Source of the DNA: CAVPKN01 sp964588495
Lineage (GTDB): Bacteria; Chlamydiota; Chlamydiia; Chlamydiales; JAAKFR01
DNA length: 64,000 bases
Reading direction: 5' to 3'
Assembly: GCA_964588495.1 (NCBI GenBank)
Contig: CAZPPS010000008.1
Location: 1 to 64,000 of the forward strand
Part shown: positions 49,420 to 58,359 of the stretch, one piece after another
How the letters are laid out: the number at the start of each line of letters is the position of its first letter
How positions within the stretch are numbered: the first letter of the stretch is position 1
Position numbers and translations under genes: made by a program
Notes under the pieces: generated by a model
The model's database searches: none
Told to the model about the DNA's origin: nothing
What the model saw: the letters and a program-made list of their open reading frames with translations, nothing else

Positions 49420-50438
49420 TCTTTTGCCTTTTGTTCTAGACTCGCCATATAAGCAATCAAATCAACGACACGGGCAGCATATCCCATTTCGTTATCATAC
49501 CAGGCTATAAGCTTGAAAAAATGATCATTCAATGCAATTCCTGCCCCTTTGTCAAAAATCGCGGAGTAGGGCGAACTTATAAAATCGGTAGAGACAACTT
49601 CTTCATCACAATAGTATAAAATTCCCTTTAACTCTGTTAAAGAAGCCTCTTTCATTTTTTGGCAGATTTCATCGTAACTTGTTGCTTTAGTCAGGCGAAT
49701 AGTTAAATCAACGACCGACACATCAACCACTGGGACTCTAAAAGCCATTCCAGTCAGCTTTCCTTTAACTTCAGGAAGGCATTGAGCAACAGCTATCGCT
49801 GCCCCTGTTGATGCCGGTATAATATTTTGCGCAGCCCCTCTACCTCCACGCCAATCCTTTTTGGATGGGCCATCGACAGTTGGTTGTGAGGCTGTCATTG
49901 CATGGATTGTTGTCATCAATCCTTCTTCGATGCCGAAATTATCGAGAAGGATCTTTGTTATAGTCGCTAAACAATTGGTTGTGCAGGATGCATTAGAAAC
50001 AACTGTATCCGTAACTGGATTGTATTTTTTATGATTGACACCGATGACAAATGTCGGCACATCGCCCTTAGCTGGGGCTGTAATGATGACCCGTTTGGCT
50101 CCCGCCTTCAAGTGCTTGGAAGCCGCTTCTTTAGTTGTGAAAATTCCTGTGGATTCCACAACATAATCGACACCCAAATCTTTCCAGGGAAGCTTTTCAG
50201 GATCCTTTTCACTAAAAACATGAATGGTATTTCCGTTAACAAAGATCTTGCCATCTTCCGCTCTTACCTCAGCATCTAGTTTACCATGTGTAGAGTCGTA
50301 TTTCAGCAAGTAGGCCAAGTTCGCTGCAGGAAACAAGTCATTGACAGCGACAACTTCAAATGATTGATTCTCAAGAGACAGGCGCAGGAAAAGTCTTCCT
50401 ATACGCCCCAAACCATTAATAGCGATCTTCACTGTCAC
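49416..50438 (-). CDS. gapA: glyceraldehyde-3-phosphate dehydrogenase
   Basis: Glycolytic GAPDH: INGLGRIGR near the N-terminus binds NAD, SNASCTTNCLA (about 145-155 of this start) carries the catalytic Cys, and HAMTASQPTVDGPSKKDWRGGRGA plus WYDNEMGY follow as usual. Length about 340. The open frame begins at ATG 50456, but GTG 50438 (MTVKIAING) matches the family start and has a GGGGGGG run upstream; I chose it with moderate certainty. Located between rplQ and the CT504-like gene, the chlamydial order. Confidence 0.95.
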   Translation of the reverse strand: MTVKIAINGLGRIGRLFLRLSLENQSFEVVAVNDLFPAANLAYLLKYDSTHGKLDAEVRAEDGKIFVNGNTIHVFSEKDPEKLPWKDLGVDYVVESTGIFTTKEAASKHLKAGAKRVIITAPAKGDVPTFVIGVNHKKYNPVTDTVVSNASCTTNCLATITKILLDNFGIEEGLMTTIHAMTASQPTVDGPSKKDWRGGRGAAQNIIPASTGAAIAVAQCLPEVKGKLTGMAFRVPVVDVSVVDLTIRLTKATSYDEICQKMKEASLTELKGILYYCDEEVVSTDFISSPYSAIFDKGAGIALNDHFFKLIAWYDNEMGYAARVVDLIAYMASLEQKAKE

Positions 50439-50489
50439 AATAACCCCCCCGTCCATGTAGCTCTGTAGTTTCTGAAAAGAAACTAAAAG

Positions 50490-50918
50490 CTACTCGCTTA
50501 GATACTCAATCAGACATGTTGGCGCATTATCGCCTACACGGTTTTCCATACGCACAATACGCGTATAGCCACCTTCCCGATTTGCAAAACGAGGTCCGAG
50601 CGCATCAAAGAGCTTGGAAATGACATTACGATCCAAATTGTAACTGGATGTTTTTCCATCACGGACTTTGCGAGCCTGCTTGGAATCCAATGTGTTGAAG
50701 CGTACCATCAATTTAGCGATCGCCGCTCTTCTGCTCGCCAAAGTATTTTTCTTAGCAAGAGTGATCATTTTGTCAGCATGGCGTCTCAGCTCTTTAGCTT
50801 TTGCAACAGTTGTCGTAATGCGCTCTTGCTCGATCAAAGATTTGAGCATATTTGAGAGCATGCAACGGTTGTGAGAAGAGGTACGCCCTAATTTAAATGT
50901 GTGTTTTCGGTGTCTCAT
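50490..50918 (-). CDS. rplQ: ribosomal protein L17
   Basis: 142 residues. Begins MRHRKHTFKLGRTSSHNRCM, the L17 signature, followed by the basic helix region RITTTVAKAKELRRHADKM. Its ATG overlaps the rpoA stop by 4 bases, indicating coupled translation. Last ribosomal gene of the superoperon. Confidence 0.97.
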   Translation of the reverse strand: MRHRKHTFKLGRTSSHNRCMLSNMLKSLIEQERITTTVAKAKELRRHADKMITLAKKNTLASRRAAIAKLMVRFNTLDSKQARKVRDGKTSSYNLDRNVISKLFDALGPRFANREGGYTRIVRMENRVGDNAPTCLIEYLSE

Positions 50919-52015
50919 ACAGCACCACCACCTCTATGTTCTTCGAGATAATCGTTAATTTTTTCTTTTACATTGTCTTGCGTGATGCCAAATCTGGTTA
51001 GATCCATACCCAACCCGAGCCCCATTTCAGTCAACTTGGCTTTAATTTCATTCAGCGACTTTTTACCAAAATTGCGGAATTGTAATAGTTTAGGCTCTGG
51101 CATTACAACAAGCTCGCCAATAGTTTCGATACTGGCGCCATTCAGGCAATTTGTAGAACGGACAGACAGTTCAATTTCATTGATTCCCAAAACGAGTTTC
51201 TGCATGAGCACATCACGGTCGCTATCAATCGTAGCCGCAGACTCTTCAAAAGAAATTTCATGACTATCCATAGTTTCAAAAGATATCAGATGCTTCATCA
51301 ATAATTTAGCTGAAAAAGCGACAGCTTCATGTGGCGTAATTCTGCCATCTGTTCTCACTTCCAAAATCAGTCTGTCAAAATCAGTATCCTGACCTACACG
51401 TGTATCTTCTACAAAGTAGTTCACCAAACGGACAGGAGAGAAAATCGAATCGAGAATAATTTCATCCACAATGTGATTATGGATTTCATGTCTTTCAGAA
51501 GAAACGTAGCCCCTACCAATATTGATTTTCAGCTCTACGCGACGCGTCATCGGCTTTGTAACTGTAAATACTCGGTGATTAGGATTGACAACTTCAAATT
51601 CTCCCGTTGTGATCAAATCACCCAATGTGATGATTTTTTGGCCAGCAGCTCCCAGATCATCCTGGCTAATTTCCAACATTTTTGTAATCACTCTTTGCTC
51701 TCGCACATGAGGCATTCCCTCAAGTGGCAATTTGCGCAGAAGAGCCCCTTTAAGATTCAAGACAATGTTGGTAACATCTTCGATAATCCCATCGACTGCC
51801 ATGTATTCATGATGAATCCCTTCCATAAAAAAGGAAATAATTGCAGGAGATTCAATTGCAGTAAGAAGCATACGTCGCAACGCATTTCCAATTGTGTGGC
51901 CAAAACCACGCTCAAAAGGTTCTGCAATAAAGCGCGCATAAGTTGATGTCGCAGTCGATTCATCAATCTTGATCTTTTCTGGCATCTCAAATTTGTCATA
52001 AAGCATAGTTGACAT
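50915..52015 (-). CDS. rpoA: RNA polymerase alpha subunit
   Basis: The N-terminal dimerisation domain (FERGFGHTIGNALRRMLL, about 35-52) and the C-terminal domain (NCLNGASIETIGELV and FGKKSLNEIKAKLTEMGLGLG, about 295-345) are complete. I chose ATG 52015 (366 residues) because AAGGAG lies at the right distance; a longer in-frame start at 52060 would add 15 residues overlapping rpsK's stop. Placed between rpsK and rplQ as usual, without rpsD. Confidence 0.95.
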   Translation of the reverse strand: MSTMLYDKFEMPEKIKIDESTATSTYARFIAEPFERGFGHTIGNALRRMLLTAIESPAIISFFMEGIHHEYMAVDGIIEDVTNIVLNLKGALLRKLPLEGMPHVREQRVITKMLEISQDDLGAAGQKIITLGDLITTGEFEVVNPNHRVFTVTKPMTRRVELKINIGRGYVSSERHEIHNHIVDEIILDSIFSPVRLVNYFVEDTRVGQDTDFDRLILEVRTDGRITPHEAVAFSAKLLMKHLISFETMDSHEISFEESAATIDSDRDVLMQKLVLGINEIELSVRSTNCLNGASIETIGELVVMPEPKLLQFRNFGKKSLNEIKAKLTEMGLGLGMDLTRFGITQDNVKEKINDYLEEHRGGGAV

Positions 52016-52025
52016 GATCGACTCC

Positions 52026-52433
52026 TTAAACTCTTCTACGTTTACGTGGACGGCACCCATTATGTGGAACAGGTGTTTTGTCCCGAATAATAGTCACAAG
52101 CAGCCCTGCGCTAATAAGACCTCTAACTGCTGATTCACGGCCAGCACCAGGTCCTTTCAAGTTGACTTCAACTTCCTTCAAGCCCATTCCCATTGCTGAC
52201 TTCGCAGCATCCTGAGCCGCCACTGTTGCGGCAAAAGCTGAAGATTTACGCGAACCGGTATAACCGACCTTCCCAGCCGCAGCCCATGAAATAACATTTC
52301 CTGCAGGATCTGTGATGGCAATAATCGTGTTATTAAAAGTTGCCTTAACATGAACGATTCCTGCTGGGACATTGCGCATAATTTTTTTGCGCACTTTGCC
52401 CGCTTTTTTAGCTTGTACTACTTTCTTAGCCAA
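52026..52433 (-). CDS. rpsK: ribosomal protein S11
   Basis: 135 residues with NVPAGIVHVKATFNNTIIAI (about 20-39), GRKSSAFAA-type text and the C-terminal DKTPVPHNGCRPRKRRRV. Decodes as a normal platform protein of the 30S subunit. Followed after 10 bases by rpoA. Confidence 0.97.
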   Translation of the reverse strand: MAKKVVQAKKAGKVRKKIMRNVPAGIVHVKATFNNTIIAITDPAGNVISWAAAGKVGYTGSRKSSAFAATVAAQDAAKSAMGMGLKEVEVNLKGPGAGRESAVRGLISAGLLVTIIRDKTPVPHNGCRPRKRRRV

Positions 52434-52501
52434 GAGACTCTCTCCTTGTATACTTAAATCTTCCCGATTGGGAGACTTAGGCCCCTAGAGGGACCCGGTT
52501 A

Positions 52502-52870
52502 TTATTTCTTCTTACCAGCTACAGTCTTACGTTTTCCTTTACGCGTCCTGGAGTTTGTACGTGTACGTTGTCCGCGAACAGGAAGACCCACTCTATGGCG
52601 CGTGCCTCTGTATGCATGGATATTGATCAATCGCTTGATGTTATTTTGTACCTGGCGTCTCAAATCCCCTTCCACAACATACTCAGATTGTAAAAGAGCG
52701 TTGATTTTAGAGATTTCATCACCTGTTAACTTATCAGCATGTTTCTCCGGATCCAGCCCCAGCTTTTCAATAATATCGTGCGAGCGTGGGACTCCAACAC
52801 CATAAATATAGGTTAAACTGACTGCTAGTCGTTTTTTCCCAGGTATGTCTATTCCGATGATGCGTGGCAT
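52502..52870 (-). CDS. rpsM: ribosomal protein S13
   Basis: I chose ATG 52870 (122 residues, MPRIIGIDIPG), the family's usual start; the open frame extends 14 codons further. RGTRHRVGLPVRGQRTRTN near the C-terminus is diagnostic. Between it and secY upstream stands a GTGCCY repeat element; no infA, map, adk or rpmJ lies between. Confidence 0.96.
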   Translation of the reverse strand: MPRIIGIDIPGKKRLAVSLTYIYGVGVPRSHDIIEKLGLDPEKHADKLTGDEISKINALLQSEYVVEGDLRRQVQNNIKRLINIHAYRGTRHRVGLPVRGQRTRTNSRTRKGKRKTVAGKKK

Positions 52871-52960
52871 AATTTTCTCTATTTTTCTTAAAATGTTCAA
52901 CAATCCTAACAAATAGGAGGTATAACTTCAACTAAATCCAGAGCAATTTTCCTAGTAACT

Positions 52961-53089
52961 CCCCGTGCCTGTGCCCGTGCCTGTGCCCGTGCCCGATTTT
53001 GTCACGAGAGCTGCGCTATTCATTGCTCTCTTTGGTGCCCGATTTCTATGTAACGTCATTCTTAGATTCGGGCACGGGCACGAGCACGA
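52961..53089. repeat. GTGCCY-family inverted-repeat element within the ribosomal operon
   Basis: The left arm (52961-52997) has CCCGTGCCTGTGCCCGTGCC hexamers ending CCCGATTTT; the right arm (53066-53089) is ATTCGGGCACGGGCACGAGC and onward. A third partial word GTGCCCGATTTC lies at 53035-53046. The element separates secY from rpsM, which are cotranscribed, so its hairpin would form inside the operon's mRNA. Confidence 0.82.
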
Positions 53090-53108
53090 AAATTCGAGGA
53101 AAATACGC

Positions 53109-54479
53109 TTATCTCCCTCTAATCTTACCTTTTTTCATAAACCCTTCGTAGCGCTTCATCAAAAGATGAGACTCGATTTGCTTCATTGTATCAAGCACAA
53201 CTCCCACTAAAATCAAAAGCGTTGTACCGCCAAAAAAGTAACTGATCGCAGGGTCAACATGTAAAAACTTGCCCACAAGACTTGGCAGAATCGCAATAAT
53301 TGCCAAAAAAACGGCTCCAATTAAAGTAATGCGGTTCATTGTGGTTTCTAAAAATTCTTGTGTCGGCTTGCCCTGACGGATGCCTGGAATAAAGGCTCCA
53401 TTTTTCTTCATATCAGAGGCAATTTGTTCAGGATGAAACTGAGTCGCTGTCCAAAAATATGTGAAGAAGAGGATCAGCGCGACAAAAACAAACGTATAGA
53501 CCCAATTGCCCGGCGTCAAAGAGTTAGCAATAGCTCCTAAAAAGCCTCCCTTACCCAGAAATTGGCCAATTGTTGCTGGAAACATTAAAAGAGACGATGC
53601 AAAAATGACAGGAATTACTCCCGCATAGTTGATTTTCAGCGGAACATAAGATCCGCCTCCTTGTACTTCTTTTCTTCCTACAACACGACGAGCATATTGC
53701 ACAGGGATTTTTCTAACCCCTTGAATAATCATAATTGTGGCAATGATCACCAGGACAAATACCCCAAACAACACAAGAAGTGAGGAAAAAGTTAGCTGTC
53801 CGGGTTCCTGAGAATCCAGATTGAGCTGCTTAATGACAGAGCCGATCGTTCCAGGTAAAGAAGCAATAATCCCTACTGTAATAATCAAGCTCATTCCATT
53901 GCCAATTCCCTTTTCACTAATTTGCTCTCCAATCCACATTAAGAACATCGTTCCTGTAGTCATGGTCAGAATCGTAACGAGGAAAAACAGCCAAGGAATT
54001 CCAAAGGCCTGCATTTTAAACATTTCGGGAAGAATAATGCCAGGATTTGAAAAATTCATTCCAATCGCAAAACGGGCAAAAAGACCTGATTGAATGACTG
54101 CAAGAAGCACAGTTAAAAAACGGGTATATTTATTGACCTTTCTTTTACCTGCATCAGGATTTTCTCTGACTTCTCTCTGCAACCCTGGAAGCAAAGCCAT
54201 AATAAGTTGCAAAATGATCGAAGCAGAGATGTAAGGAACAACACCAAGAGCGATGACTGTCATCTGGGCGAACGCACCACCAGAGAAAATATCTACTAAC
54301 TGAAAGAGGTTTTGACCGCCCCCTGTTGCCTGCTTAAAATAAGAAAGAGCAAGCTCACCGTTAATGCCTGGTACAGGAATGAAAACACCAATCCTGCATA
54401 CAACAAGCATTAAAATGGTAAACACAATCTTGTTTCGTAGCTCCGGAATGCCAATAACACGTCTGAGTGATTCCAACAT
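53109..54479 (-). CDS. secY: preprotein translocase subunit SecY
   Basis: A 456-residue protein with ten membrane helices. Signature text: RIGVFIPVPGINGE (about 26-39), GGAFAQMTVIALGVVPYISASIILQL (about 66-91) and GIGNGMSLIITVGI (about 191-204). The end GKIRGR is basic and cytoplasmic. Forms the Sec channel with SecE and SecG. Starts at the last base of rplO (1-base overlap). Confidence 0.96.
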   Translation of the reverse strand: MLESLRRVIGIPELRNKIVFTILMLVVCRIGVFIPVPGINGELALSYFKQATGGGQNLFQLVDIFSGGAFAQMTVIALGVVPYISASIILQLIMALLPGLQREVRENPDAGKRKVNKYTRFLTVLLAVIQSGLFARFAIGMNFSNPGIILPEMFKMQAFGIPWLFFLVTILTMTTGTMFLMWIGEQISEKGIGNGMSLIITVGIIASLPGTIGSVIKQLNLDSQEPGQLTFSSLLVLFGVFVLVIIATIMIIQGVRKIPVQYARRVVGRKEVQGGGSYVPLKINYAGVIPVIFASSLLMFPATIGQFLGKGGFLGAIANSLTPGNWVYTFVFVALILFFTYFWTATQFHPEQIASDMKKNGAFIPGIRQGKPTQEFLETTMNRITLIGAVFLAIIAILPSLVGKFLHVDPAISYFFGGTTLLILVGVVLDTMKQIESHLLMKRYEGFMKKGKIRGR

Positions 54480-54916
54480 CAGATAGAAATTCCTAAATTT
54501 TTCAATTTGTCTTTTGCACTTTCTGACACAGCTTCAACTTGCAAATTCACTTTTTTTGTCAGATTTCCATTACCCAACACTTTAATACCATGCGAAGAAC
54601 CTTTAAGGAAGTTCTTTTCTCTTAAAGTTTCCAGACTAACTGTTTCGCCTTCTTGGAAAAGTTTTTCGATTTGGTCTAAATTAATGACATCGAGTCTTCT
54701 TCTAAAACGCTCATTTGAAAAGCCTCGTGTAGGCAAACGTTTAAAAAGAGGAACGCCGCCACCTTCATATCCTTGACGTGTTTGATAACCAGAACGAGCA
54801 CCCATACCTTTCTGACCGCGGCAGCTTGTTTTGCCTCGTCTGGATCCTGGGCCTCTCCCAACGATAATGCGTCGTTTATAGGGTCGTGAACTGTTTTCTA
54901 AAGATTCTAATTTCAT
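54479..54916 (-). CDS. rplO: ribosomal protein L15
   Basis: 145 residues: the N-terminal Gly/Arg-rich tail (RRIIVGRGPGSRRGKTSCRGQKG) and GFSNERFRRRLDVINLDQI. It follows rpsE after 4 bases; the usual rpmD (L30) gene between them is absent, as in other chlamydiae. Confidence 0.96.
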   Translation of the reverse strand: MKLESLENSSRPYKRRIIVGRGPGSRRGKTSCRGQKGMGARSGYQTRQGYEGGGVPLFKRLPTRGFSNERFRRRLDVINLDQIEKLFQEGETVSLETLREKNFLKGSSHGIKVLGNGNLTKKVNLQVEAVSESAKDKLKNLGISI

Positions 54917-54920
54917 ACCT

Positions 54921-55406
54921 TTAAGCCCTTCCTCTCACTTCGAGGGTTTTCTGGCGGTTACGCAATTCCGATAAAGCTTTAAATGCAGCTTTAACCTGGT
55001 TAATCGGGTTATTCGATCCCAAACTCTTAGCGACCACATCCTTTAAGCCTGCAAATTCAAGAATTGAGCGGACACGTGAACCTGCAACAATTCCTGTTCC
55101 TTCAGGAGCAGGCTTCAAGAGCAACCGAGCACCATCAAATTCAACAGTAATTTCGTGCGGAATCGTTGTCCCTTCCATTTCAAATGTAATCAGACTCTTA
55201 CGTGCTGAGTCGCCACCTTTGCGGATCGCATCTGTCAATTCATTAGCCTTGGCAAAACCATAACCCACATGGCCATTACGGTCTCCTACAAGGATTAGCG
55301 CTGAGAAGCTAAACTTCCGTCCACCTTTAACCACTTTGGAACAGCGGTTGACGAAGAGCACTTTCTCTTCTAGATTTTCATCTTTTTGCGTGTCTTTACT
55401 ACTCAT
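54921..55406 (-). CDS. rpsE: ribosomal protein S5
   Basis: 161 residues with the double-stranded RNA-binding-like S5 N-terminal domain: VNRCSKVVKGGRKFSFSALI and GYGFAKANELTDAIRKG, then LLKPAPEGTGIVAGSRVRSIL. Core 30S accuracy protein. Precedes rplO directly. Confidence 0.97.
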   Translation of the reverse strand: MSSKDTQKDENLEEKVLFVNRCSKVVKGGRKFSFSALILVGDRNGHVGYGFAKANELTDAIRKGGDSARKSLITFEMEGTTIPHEITVEFDGARLLLKPAPEGTGIVAGSRVRSILEFAGLKDVVAKSLGSNNPINQVKAAFKALSELRNRQKTLEVRGRA

Positions 55407-55425
55407 TAAAAATCACTCACTTAAT

Positions 55426-55797
55426 TTAAAACTGCAAGCCAGCTTCGCGGGCTCCATCAGCAAGAGCTGCTATCACACCGTGGTATTTAAAACGTCCACG
55501 ATCAAAGATAACTGCTTTCACATTTTTTTCTTTCGCCAGCTCAGCAATTTTAATTCCCAGTTGCTTGGCCGATTCTTTATTTTTTCGATTATATTCTGTT
55601 TTGCTGAACTCTTTCGAACGGGTAGATGTACTTGCAAGAGTTGCAGACTGTTCATCATCAATGATTTGTACATAAAGATGCTTAGCTGACTTGAAAACGC
55701 TCATGCGAGGTTTTTCAAGATTGCCACGCAGTGTTTGTCTCACACGCAAAGCTCTTTTATGACGGACACGATTTCTACGAAGTTGACTACTATCCAT
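55426..55797 (-). CDS. rplR: ribosomal protein L18
   Basis: 123 residues; RRNRVRHKRALRVRQTL start, RMSVFKSAKHLYVQIIDD and the C-terminal FDRGRFKYHGVIAALADGAREAG typical of L18, which contacts 5S rRNA. Confidence 0.97.
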   Translation of the reverse strand: MDSSQLRRNRVRHKRALRVRQTLRGNLEKPRMSVFKSAKHLYVQIIDDEQSATLASTSTRSKEFSKTEYNRKNKESAKQLGIKIAELAKEKNVKAVIFDRGRFKYHGVIAALADGAREAGLQF

Positions 55798-55819
55798 AAT
55801 AATTGCTCAAACTTTAATG

Positions 55820-56359
55820 TTATTTCTTACCAGTCTTACCAGCTTTGCGTCTTACATACTCGCCAGAATAGCGGATTCCCTTGCCTTTGTAAGGCTCAGG
55901 AGGCTTTTTGCCTCTCACGTCTGCTGCAAATTGTCCTACCAGTCGTTTATCAATCCCTTTGATAAGAATATTGGTATTCTTTTCAACGGCTACCTCAAGA
56001 CCCTGAGGAATCGGCATCTTTGTTGGGTGAGATAAGCCAATTTGCAGATCCAAAAGTCCGCCCTGAACTGAGGCTCTGTATCCAACCCCAATCATCTCAA
56101 GCTTTTTCTCAAAGCCATTGCTGACACCTTGAACCATATTGGTAATCAATGCCCAATATAAGCCAACAAAGTTGGTTCTTTCCTTACTCGATTCGGGCAA
56201 CTGTACAGAGATATTTCCAGACTCTACATTGACCTGAACATCATGCACGATCTCTTGTGTGAGCGACCCCTTAGGTCCTTTAACGGAAAATGTTTTCCCT
56301 GTAATTTTTGCCTCAACTCCTTTCGGAAGATTGATCGGCATTCTAGCTTTACGCGCCAT
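55820..56359 (-). CDS. rplF: ribosomal protein L6
   Basis: 179 residues with the duplicated L6 fold and the C-terminal KKPPEPYKGKGIRYSGEYVR, the family signature. Lies between rpsH and rplR with 22-25 base spacers. Confidence 0.97.
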   Translation of the reverse strand: MARKARMPINLPKGVEAKITGKTFSVKGPKGSLTQEIVHDVQVNVESGNISVQLPESSKERTNFVGLYWALITNMVQGVSNGFEKKLEMIGVGYRASVQGGLLDLQIGLSHPTKMPIPQGLEVAVEKNTNILIKGIDKRLVGQFAADVRGKKPPEPYKGKGIRYSGEYVRRKAGKTGKK

Positions 56360-56384
56360 AAAAACTCTAACTCCTAAACTCTCA

Positions 56385-56786
56385 TTACCATGCTAAACAA
56401 AGCAGCTCGCCGCCGATTTTCTGCTCACGCGCAGCATCCCCTTCCATAACCCCTTTCGATGTAGAAACAATGGAAATACCCATGCCTCCCAAAACTTTTG
56501 GAATATCTCTATAGGATACATACTGACGCAGTGACGTTTTAGACACACGCTTCAATCCATGAATAATCGCCTTGCGTTGAGAAGCATACTTCAAAAAGAC
56601 ACGGATTGTCCCTTTCTTTTTTTCTTCTTTGATCAGATAATGGGCAACAAATCCCTTCTCTTTCAAAATTTTAACCACTGCTTCTTTCATTTTGCTATGA
56701 CTAACATCGACATAAAGATGTCTTGCACTACTTGCATTACGAATTCTTGTCAGCAAATCGGCTAGCGGGTCATTCAAAGATCCCAT
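56385..56786 (-). CDS. rpsH: ribosomal protein S8
   Basis: 133 residues: DPLADLLTRIRNASSARH (about 6-23) and the terminal GEL.CLAW, with STSKGVMEGDAAREQKIGGE before it. Follows rplE directly; the rpsN (S14) gene normally found between them is absent here, a chlamydial feature. Confidence 0.97.
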   Translation of the reverse strand: MGSLNDPLADLLTRIRNASSARHLYVDVSHSKMKEAVVKILKEKGFVAHYLIKEEKKKGTIRVFLKYASQRKAIIHGLKRVSKTSLRQYVSYRDIPKVLGGMGISIVSTSKGVMEGDAAREQKIGGELLCLAW

Positions 56787-56804
56787 GAAATTTCTCCTAA
56801 TTAC

Positions 56805-57353
56805 TTATGCTGCTTCTTGGTGTTTAAACGGCAATCCCAATTGTTTTAATAACTCCAGACATTCTTCATCTGTAGGTGCAGAGGTTACAAAAGTGATGTT
56901 CATCCCTTGAGTTCTTTTAACAAGATCCAAGTTGATTTCAGGAAAAATCTGTTGATCCTCCAAACCTAAAGAATAGCAACCTCTGCCATCCCCTTTTGTC
57001 TCAAAGCCCCTAAAGTCACGAATACGTGGACAGACTATATTAAAGAAACGGTCCATAAAATCATACATCCGTTTTCCTCTCAGAGTCACTTTGGCGCCAA
57101 CTACCTGATCTTCACGAAGCTTAAAGCCCGCAATCGCCTTGCGAGAGCGTGTCACTAATGGTTTTTGACCTGATAACATCGTGAGTTCATTCAATGCATC
57201 CTGAAGAGCATTTTTATCCTTAGACGCTTCAGCAAGACCCATGCTAATGACTATCTTTTTCAAGACAGGGACCATCATTGGGTTTTGATAACTGAACTTC
57301 GATTTCAAAGAGTCTTTAACCTCTTCCTGGTATTTTTTCTTTAACCTGCTCAT
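56805..57353 (-). CDS. rplE: ribosomal protein L5
   Basis: 182 residues. NPMMVPVLKKIVISMGLAEA (about 24-43), KPLVTRSRKAIAGFKLREDQ and the C-terminal ITFVTSAPTDEECLELLK are all L5 text. The 5S rRNA-binding protein. Starts 2 bases after the rplX stop. Confidence 0.97.
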   Translation of the reverse strand: MSRLKKKYQEEVKDSLKSKFSYQNPMMVPVLKKIVISMGLAEASKDKNALQDALNELTMLSGQKPLVTRSRKAIAGFKLREDQVVGAKVTLRGKRMYDFMDRFFNIVCPRIRDFRGFETKGDGRGCYSLGLEDQQIFPEINLDLVKRTQGMNITFVTSAPTDEECLELLKQLGLPFKHQEAA

Positions 57354-57355
57354 GC

Positions 57356-57694
57356 TTATGAACCCTTCGATTTTTTAACAGCGCGAAATAATACAGCCTT
57401 ATCGTTTTCAACGTAATAAAGCTCTTTTTCACCTGCTTTGTTAAATCGAGCACGCAATTTTACCCCAGTTCCATTAACTGATGGCATCACATTCGAAACA
57501 TGGATCGGGCACTCGATATCAATAATTTGACCCTTCTGATTTTGCTGAGTCGGCTTCATGTGTTTCTTACGCACATTAATTCCCTCAATAACAATGCGAT
57601 CATTGTTGCATGAGAGCACTTTGCCGCTTCTTCCTCTATCGTTTCCTGCGATAACGAGAACTTCATCTCCAGGACGTATTCTTTTATTACCCAT
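57356..57694 (-). CDS. rplX: ribosomal protein L24
   Basis: 112 residues with the KOW motif GDEVLVIAGNDRGRSGKVL (about 9-27) and VRKKHMKPTQQNQKGQIID. A KKSKGS basic tail ends it. Assembly-initiating 50S protein. Confidence 0.97.
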   Translation of the reverse strand: MGNKRIRPGDEVLVIAGNDRGRSGKVLSCNNDRIVIEGINVRKKHMKPTQQNQKGQIIDIECPIHVSNVMPSVNGTGVKLRARFNKAGEKELYYVENDKAVLFRAVKKSKGS

Positions 57695-57708
57695 TTTGCT
57701 TCTTCCTT

Positions 57709-58077
57709 TTAAATGACTTCAGGTGCCAATGAGCTGATTTTGATATATCCACGGTCACGCACCTCACGAGCCACTGGCCCAAAAATACGCGTCCCTTTTG
57801 GATTACCTTTATCATCGATAATCACACAGCTGTTCGTATCAAAGCGTAGCCATGAGCCATCAGGTCTTTTGATATAACGGCGTGTTCTTACCACAACGGC
57901 CTTAACCACTTCACCTTTTTTCAAGGCACTATCTGGCTCTGCTTCTCTTACCGAGCAAATGATGATATCACCAACGCTGGCATAGCGTCTTTTAGAACCA
58001 CCCAGTACTTTGAAACATTTAACTCTCTTAGCTCCGCTATTATCAGCAACCTTGAGCTTTGATTCCTGCTGAATCAT
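57709..58077 (-). CDS. rplN: ribosomal protein L14
   Basis: 122 residues: MIQQESKLKVADNSGAKRVK start and GTRIFGPVAREVRDRGYIKI near the end, fully conserved L14 landmarks. The 14-base gap to rplX suits an operon. Confidence 0.98.
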   Translation of the reverse strand: MIQQESKLKVADNSGAKRVKCFKVLGGSKRRYASVGDIIICSVREAEPDSALKKGEVVKAVVVRTRRYIKRPDGSWLRFDTNSCVIIDDKGNPKGTRIFGPVAREVRDRGYIKISSLAPEVI

Positions 58078-58104
58078 CGTTTTATCTCACACTTAATGCT
58101 TAAA

Positions 58105-58359
58105 TTATGCTGTTCTTACTACGCGCCACCGTTTCAACTTTGAAATCGGTTTTGTCTCAACTATTGTAACTACATCGCCTTCTTTGAGAGTATCCGCCTG
58201 TTCATCATGGGCGTAATACTTTTTAGAAAGACGCAATACTTTACCGTATTGAGCATGACGTAAAGTTCTCTCTACACGCACAGTGACGGTTTTTGCCATT
58301 TTTGTAGAAATGACAACACCTGTTCTAACTTTGCGTCTGCCTCTTTGAGTCTCACTCAT
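58105..58359 (-). CDS. rpsQ: ribosomal protein S17
   Basis: 84 residues: RTGVVISTKMAKTVTVRVER and KYYAHDEQ followed by EGDVVTIVETKPISKLKRW. The ATG overlaps the rpmC stop by 4 bases. Confidence 0.97.
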   Translation of the reverse strand: MSETQRGRRKVRTGVVISTKMAKTVTVRVERTLRHAQYGKVLRLSKKYYAHDEQADTLKEGDVVTIVETKPISKLKRWRVVRTA

